Source of the DNA: Dehalococcoidales bacterium | GTDB lineage: Bacteria > Chloroflexota > Dehalococcoidia > Dehalococcoidales > JAQTVP01 | DNA length: 6,672 nucleotides | Reading direction: 5' to 3' | Assembly: GCA_028707015.1 (NCBI GenBank) | Contig: JAQTVP010000089.1 | Location: forward strand, 1-6,672 | In this document: positions 3,724-6,672 of the stretch, one piece after another | Position numbering within the stretch: position 1 is the first letter of the stretch | Layout of the letters: every line of letters starts with the position of its first letter | Notes under the pieces: model-generated | What the model was told of the DNA's origin: nothing | The model's input: the letters and a program-made list of their open reading frames with translations, nothing else | Database searches by the model: none | Position numbers and translations under genes: made by a program

Positions 3724-6357
3724 TTACTTGCCACAGCAGTGTTTATATTTTTTCCCGCTGCCGCATGGGCAGGGGGCATTACGTCCTATCTTTTTACCAC
3801 TAACCTTGAGCTTTTTCTGTTTATTGTTATTATTATTAGTTTGTCCTAACCGTGGTGTTTTTTGCTGAGTGTCCTTTCTAGTAATACCGACATGATATAT
3901 GGTGTGAACCACGTCATGTCGAATGGTTGACAGTAATACTTGGAATTGTTTGTAGCCTTCACTTTTGTAGGCATCTACCGGTCGTATTTGGCGTAAGCGT
4001 TGCCAGCCTGCTTCTCGGCGCATATTTTCCATTGCTGTCAGGTGTTCTCTCCACAGGTTATCTATGATACGAAGCATTATCAGGCGCTCCAAAATTCGCA
4101 TGTCATTAGTACCGGTTTCTGCTTCTCGCTGTTCATACAATGCTTCCGCTTCCTCAATTAGCTTATCTGTAACCTGCTCTGGTTTCATTTGAGAAAGGGT
4201 ATTAACATTGAGCGCTGGTGGCGGGGGGAAAATACCGGAAACATCGGCAATCAAGCCTTCCCAATCCCATTCATAGCTACGCTCATCGGGAGCGTGGGCT
4301 GATACTAATTCCTGAAGTTCTTCTTTGATCATTGATAGTATATTTGATTTAAGATCAGCGCCGCCCAGTATTTTTGCTCGTTCATCATATATAAGCTCAC
4401 GATGTGTGTTAACTACATCATCATATTCCACCAAGTGTTTACGCATATCAAAGTGTTGTCCTTCAACTCTGATCTGAGCACCTTCAATGGAGCGGTTAAC
4501 CAGCGCATTTTCAATAGGGGTATCTTCATCCATTTTAGCCCACTCCATAAGGCCTTTAATCCGGTCACCACCAAAACGGCGCACAACTTCATCTTCTAGA
4601 GATACGTAGAAGCGGGAACTGCCAGGGTCCCCTTGCCTGCCGGCTCTGCCTCTAAGCTGGTTGTCAATTCTTCGCGCTTCATGGCGCTCAGTACCAATGA
4701 TATGCAGTCCACCTAGCTCGATTACCTTATTATGTTTCTCCAGCCATTCTGACTTGCTCATGCCATCGGGACTTCCGCCGAGGAGAATATCAACCCCGCG
4801 GCCGGCCATGTTGGTGGCAACGGTTACCGCTCCGGGTTGTCCTGCCTGAGCAATGATACTGGCTTCTTTCTCATGGAACTTGGCATTAAGTATTTGGTGG
4901 GGGATGCCAGTTTTCTTCAAAAGGCTGCTTAAGTACTCTGATTTCTCAATAGATACTGTACCAATTAGCACTGGTAATCCATTTTTGTGGAGCTCTTTAA
5001 TTTCACGTGCTACCGCGTTGAACTTGGTTTTTTCATCTTTATAAACCTGATCGGGATGATCTTGACGAAGCATTGGTTTATTAGTTGGGATAACTACGAC
5101 CTCAAGATTATATATTTTGTGAAACTCTTCAGCTTCGGTAACGGCGGTACCGGTCATGCCGCCAAGTTTGTTATACATTCGGAAGTAGTTCTGGACGGTG
5201 ACGGTCGCATGGGTCATACTCTCCCGCTGAACCTTAACATGTTCCTTAGCTTCTATTGACTGGTGTAAGCCCTCCGAGTAGCGGCGGCCAAACATTACAC
5301 GGCCGGTAAATTCATCAACAATAACAACTTTACCATCATTGACCATATATTCACGGTCTCTTTTGAATAATATATGGGCTTTGAGAGCATTTCGGAGGTA
5401 GCGATTCACTACATAATTTGACGGGTCATAGAGATTCGAAGATTTTAGTATTCCTTCTCGTTTTAGCATGGTTTCTATATTAGTAATACCAGCATCAGTT
5501 AAGTTTACACTACGGCTCTTTTCATCAACTATATAGTCTTGTTCCTGGAGCAGGTGGGGAACAAGTCGGGCAAACAGCTGGTATATCTGGCCTGATTCTT
5601 CAGCTTGTCCACTGATAATAAGCGGGGTGCGTGCTTCATCAATAAGAAGATTATCTATCTCATCAACAACAGCATAGTTAACTTTACGCTGGACACGTTG
5701 GGATAAATCTATAACCATATTATCCCTTAGATAGTCAAACCCAAATTCACTACTGGTGCCATAAGTAATATCAGCCTGATAAGCTTCGCCGCGGCGGATG
5801 GGGCGAAAATGGGGCCATCTGTTATCCTCTGAATGAAAATCAGGGTCATAGAGGCGAGAAGGGCGCTCTTCATCAGGAGATTGCTTGGGATAAATACAGG
5901 ACACACTTACTCCTAAGGCATGGTAAACAGGTCCCATCCAGTACGGGTCTCGCCTGGCCAGATAGTCATTAACTGTAACCAGATGACAACCCTGTCCGGT
6001 GAGAGAATTAAGGTAAAGAGGTAGTGTGGCCACCAGAGTTTTACCTTCACCGGTTTTCATTTCAGTGATTTTACCTTGGTGGAGGATAATGCCACCCATT
6101 AACTGCACATTAAAATGGCGTAGACCTATGGTTCGCCTGGCAGCTTCACGGACAGCTGCAAAAGCCTCCGGCAGAAGTTCATCGAGAGAAGCGCTGTCTT
6201 TTAGTCTAGTTTTAAACTCGTCAGTTTTACCACGAAGTTCATTATCATTAAGCCGCTTAAATTCGGGTTCCAGTTTGTTTATCTTGTCTACAATTGGCAG
6301 TAAGCGTTTTAGCTCTTTCTCATTAGAATCAATTAGTTTACTTAGCCATTTGAACAT
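3724..6357 (-). CDS. secA: Protein translocase ATPase subunit SecA
   Basis: The 877-residue ATPase motor pushes preproteins through the SecYEG channel at the inner face of the membrane. The first nucleotide-binding domain has Q85 and Walker A G-E-G-K-T at 103-107, then V-D-E-I-D (231-235) leading into L-I-D-E-A-R-T-P. The preprotein cross-linking domain is about 220-365. L-G-G-M-T-G-T-A is at 398-405. The second ATPase domain carries T-N-M-A-G-R-G-V-D-I (515-524) and Q-L-R-G-R-A-G-R-Q-G-D (567-577) with arginine-finger candidates R571 and R574. The helical scaffold has I-D-N-L-W-R-E-H-L (765-773). A five-Asn linker (841-845) precedes a zinc tail C863-P-C865 to H873-C874-C875. Odd points are an insertion around 156-192, Val for the usual Thr in G-R-G-T-D-I, and Leu788 where the finger-tip Tyr is expected. 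AGGAG at 6364-6368 sits 6 nt before the ATG and overlaps the prs stop. Confidence 0.98.
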   Translation of the reverse strand: MFKWLSKLIDSNEKELKRLLPIVDKINKLEPEFKRLNDNELRGKTDEFKTRLKDSASLDELLPEAFAAVREAARRTIGLRHFNVQLMGGIILHQGKITEMKTGEGKTLVATLPLYLNSLTGQGCHLVTVNDYLARRDPYWMGPVYHALGVSVSCIYPKQSPDEERPSRLYDPDFHSEDNRWPHFRPIRRGEAYQADITYGTSSEFGFDYLRDNMVIDLSQRVQRKVNYAVVDEIDNLLIDEARTPLIISGQAEESGQIYQLFARLVPHLLQEQDYIVDEKSRSVNLTDAGITNIETMLKREGILKSSNLYDPSNYVVNRYLRNALKAHILFKRDREYMVNDGKVVIVDEFTGRVMFGRRYSEGLHQSIEAKEHVKVQRESMTHATVTVQNYFRMYNKLGGMTGTAVTEAEEFHKIYNLEVVVIPTNKPMLRQDHPDQVYKDEKTKFNAVAREIKELHKNGLPVLIGTVSIEKSEYLSSLLKKTGIPHQILNAKFHEKEASIIAQAGQPGAVTVATNMAGRGVDILLGGSPDGMSKSEWLEKHNKVIELGGLHIIGTERHEARRIDNQLRGRAGRQGDPGSSRFYVSLEDEVVRRFGGDRIKGLMEWAKMDEDTPIENALVNRSIEGAQIRVEGQHFDMRKHLVEYDDVVNTHRELIYDERAKILGGADLKSNILSMIKEELQELVSAHAPDERSYEWDWEGLIADVSGIFPPPPALNVNTLSQMKPEQVTDKLIEEAEALYEQREAETGTNDMRILERLIMLRIIDNLWREHLTAMENMRREAGWQRLRQIRPVDAYKSEGYKQFQVLLSTIRHDVVHTIYHVGITRKDTQQKTPRLGQTNNNNNKQKKLKVSGKKIGRNAPCPCGSGKKYKHCCGK
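3823..3837 (-). repeat. Short AAT-codon run in secA encoding five Asn
   Basis: AAT AAT AAT AAC AAT encodes Asn841-845, in the variable linker between the scaffold helices and the zinc tail of SecA. Such triplet runs can change length by slippage without disturbing the frame, and this linker would tolerate it. Confidence 0.7.
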
Positions 6358-6369
6358 AACTTACTCCTA
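6358..6369 (-). promoter_or_regulatory. secA ribosome binding site overlapping the prs stop
   Basis: The minus strand reads GAT-TAG-GAG-TAA-GTT-ATG. The prs stop TAG (6367-6369) supplies the first two bases of the secA AGGAG, which lies 6 nt before the secA ATG. Ribosomes ending prs therefore release on the secA initiation site, an arrangement that favours translational coupling. There is no room for a separate secA promoter in the 9-nt gap, though one inside prs cannot be excluded. Confidence 0.75.
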
Positions 6370-6672
6370 ATCAAACATAGCTCCTATAGATAATCCCGTA
6401 TGGATGCGATGAATAGCCTCTCCTAATAAAGGAGCTATGGGCAACACGGTAATCTTATCATGTATTTTCCCATTGGTTACGGGGATAGTATCAGTAACTA
6501 CGACTTCCTTTACCGATGAAGATATTATCCTTTGGATAGCTGGTCCGGAGAATACCGGATGTGTGCAGCAGGCATATATCTCTTTTACTCCCCGTTTTTC
6601 CAAAGCGGTAATAACATTGATAAGAGAGCCGGCAGTATCTATTTCGTCATCAACAGTAAGAGCTGTCTTGTT
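6367..6672 (-). CDS. prs: Ribose-phosphate pyrophosphokinase, C-terminal part
   Basis: The gene enters from the right edge; 101 codons and the stop are present, about the last third of a typical ~315-residue enzyme. It makes PRPP from ribose 5-phosphate and ATP in the cytosol, feeding purine, pyrimidine, His, Trp and NAD synthesis. The visible part begins N-K-T-A-L-T and contains the ribose-5-phosphate loop V-D-D-E-I-D-T-A-G-S. It is followed by Y-A-C-C-T-H-P-V-F-S-G-P-A, the V-V-V-T-D-T-I-P segment, and P-L-L-G-E-A-I-H-R-I-H near the end, all in the order known for this family. The frame is continuous to the window edge, so a TTG at 6603 that could be mistaken for a start is internal. It lies 9 nt before secA and is translationally linked to it. 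Confidence 0.96.
   Translation of the reverse strand, partial: NKTALTVDDEIDTAGSLINVITALEKRGVKEIYACCTHPVFSGPAIQRIISSSVKEVVVTDTIPVTNGKIHDKITVLPIAPLLGEAIHRIHTGLSIGAMFD

Noticed and set aside
344..6370. Several plus-strand open frames of 60-160 codons opposite the SDR genes and secA
   Set aside because: They are antisense shadows of strongly supported minus-strand genes, with low-complexity translations and no ribosome sites or recognisable domains. The repeated likeness among three of them only mirrors the SDR duplication.
6601..6603. TTG at 6603 as the start of a 78-residue gene
   Set aside because: The frame continues upstream to the window edge with the expected PRPP synthetase loop V-D-D-E-I-D-T-A-G-S, so the TTG is an internal Leu codon of prs.

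Overview
The window is a compact, AT-rich bacterial chromosome segment with every convincing gene on the minus strand. Read in the direction of transcription (right to left) it holds: the 3' end of a ribose-phosphate pyrophosphokinase gene (prs, cut by the right edge), secA, a 60-residue very acidic small protein, a stretch with an in-frame open tail of unclear status, a 232-residue uncharacterised protein, and three tandem short-chain dehydrogenase/reductase (SDR) genes, the last cut by the left edge. The likely source is a member of the Chloroflexota, perhaps class Dehalococcoidia. This rests on the SecA variant, which has an enlarged first nucleotide-binding domain with an Asp/Pro/Trp-rich insertion, and on my recollection of relatives of the 232-residue protein there. 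No search was run, so the placement is an inference of moderate confidence.

Right part (3519-6672): prs and secA are separated by only 9 nt, and the secA Shine-Dalgarno overlaps the prs stop codon. The acidic 60-residue frame starts 22 nt after secA. These three look like one transcription unit joining nucleotide precursor supply (PRPP) to the Sec protein-export motor. SecA is full length, from helicase core to C-terminal zinc-binding tail.

Middle part (2353-3518): a 54-codon frame continues directly after the stop of the acidic protein, in the same frame. It is followed by an extended -10 promoter inside a small palindrome and then by the 232-residue gene, which has no visible Shine-Dalgarno. 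A second intergenic stretch of 210 nt holds a possible weak terminator, a well-formed sigma70-type promoter (TTGTAA-17-TACAAT) whose -35 overlaps a palindrome, and a second copy of a ~30-bp leader element that also precedes the 232-residue gene.

Left part (1-2352): three SDR paralogues share start context and nearly identical 31-32 nt spacers, so they arose by tandem duplication and probably form one operon. The first two are about 77% identical by my count, have the same length, and carry Asp36 (NAD-type). The third is only about half identical and carries Arg15 and Ser36 (NADP-type). The set looks like an oxidoreductase family diversifying in substrate and cofactor. Substrates cannot be read from the sequence.

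I see no RNA genes, insertion sequences, CRISPR array or phage genes. I did not find a clear new multi-gene system. The most unusual signals are the open frame past the stop codon, the shared leader element and the SDR cofactor switch.
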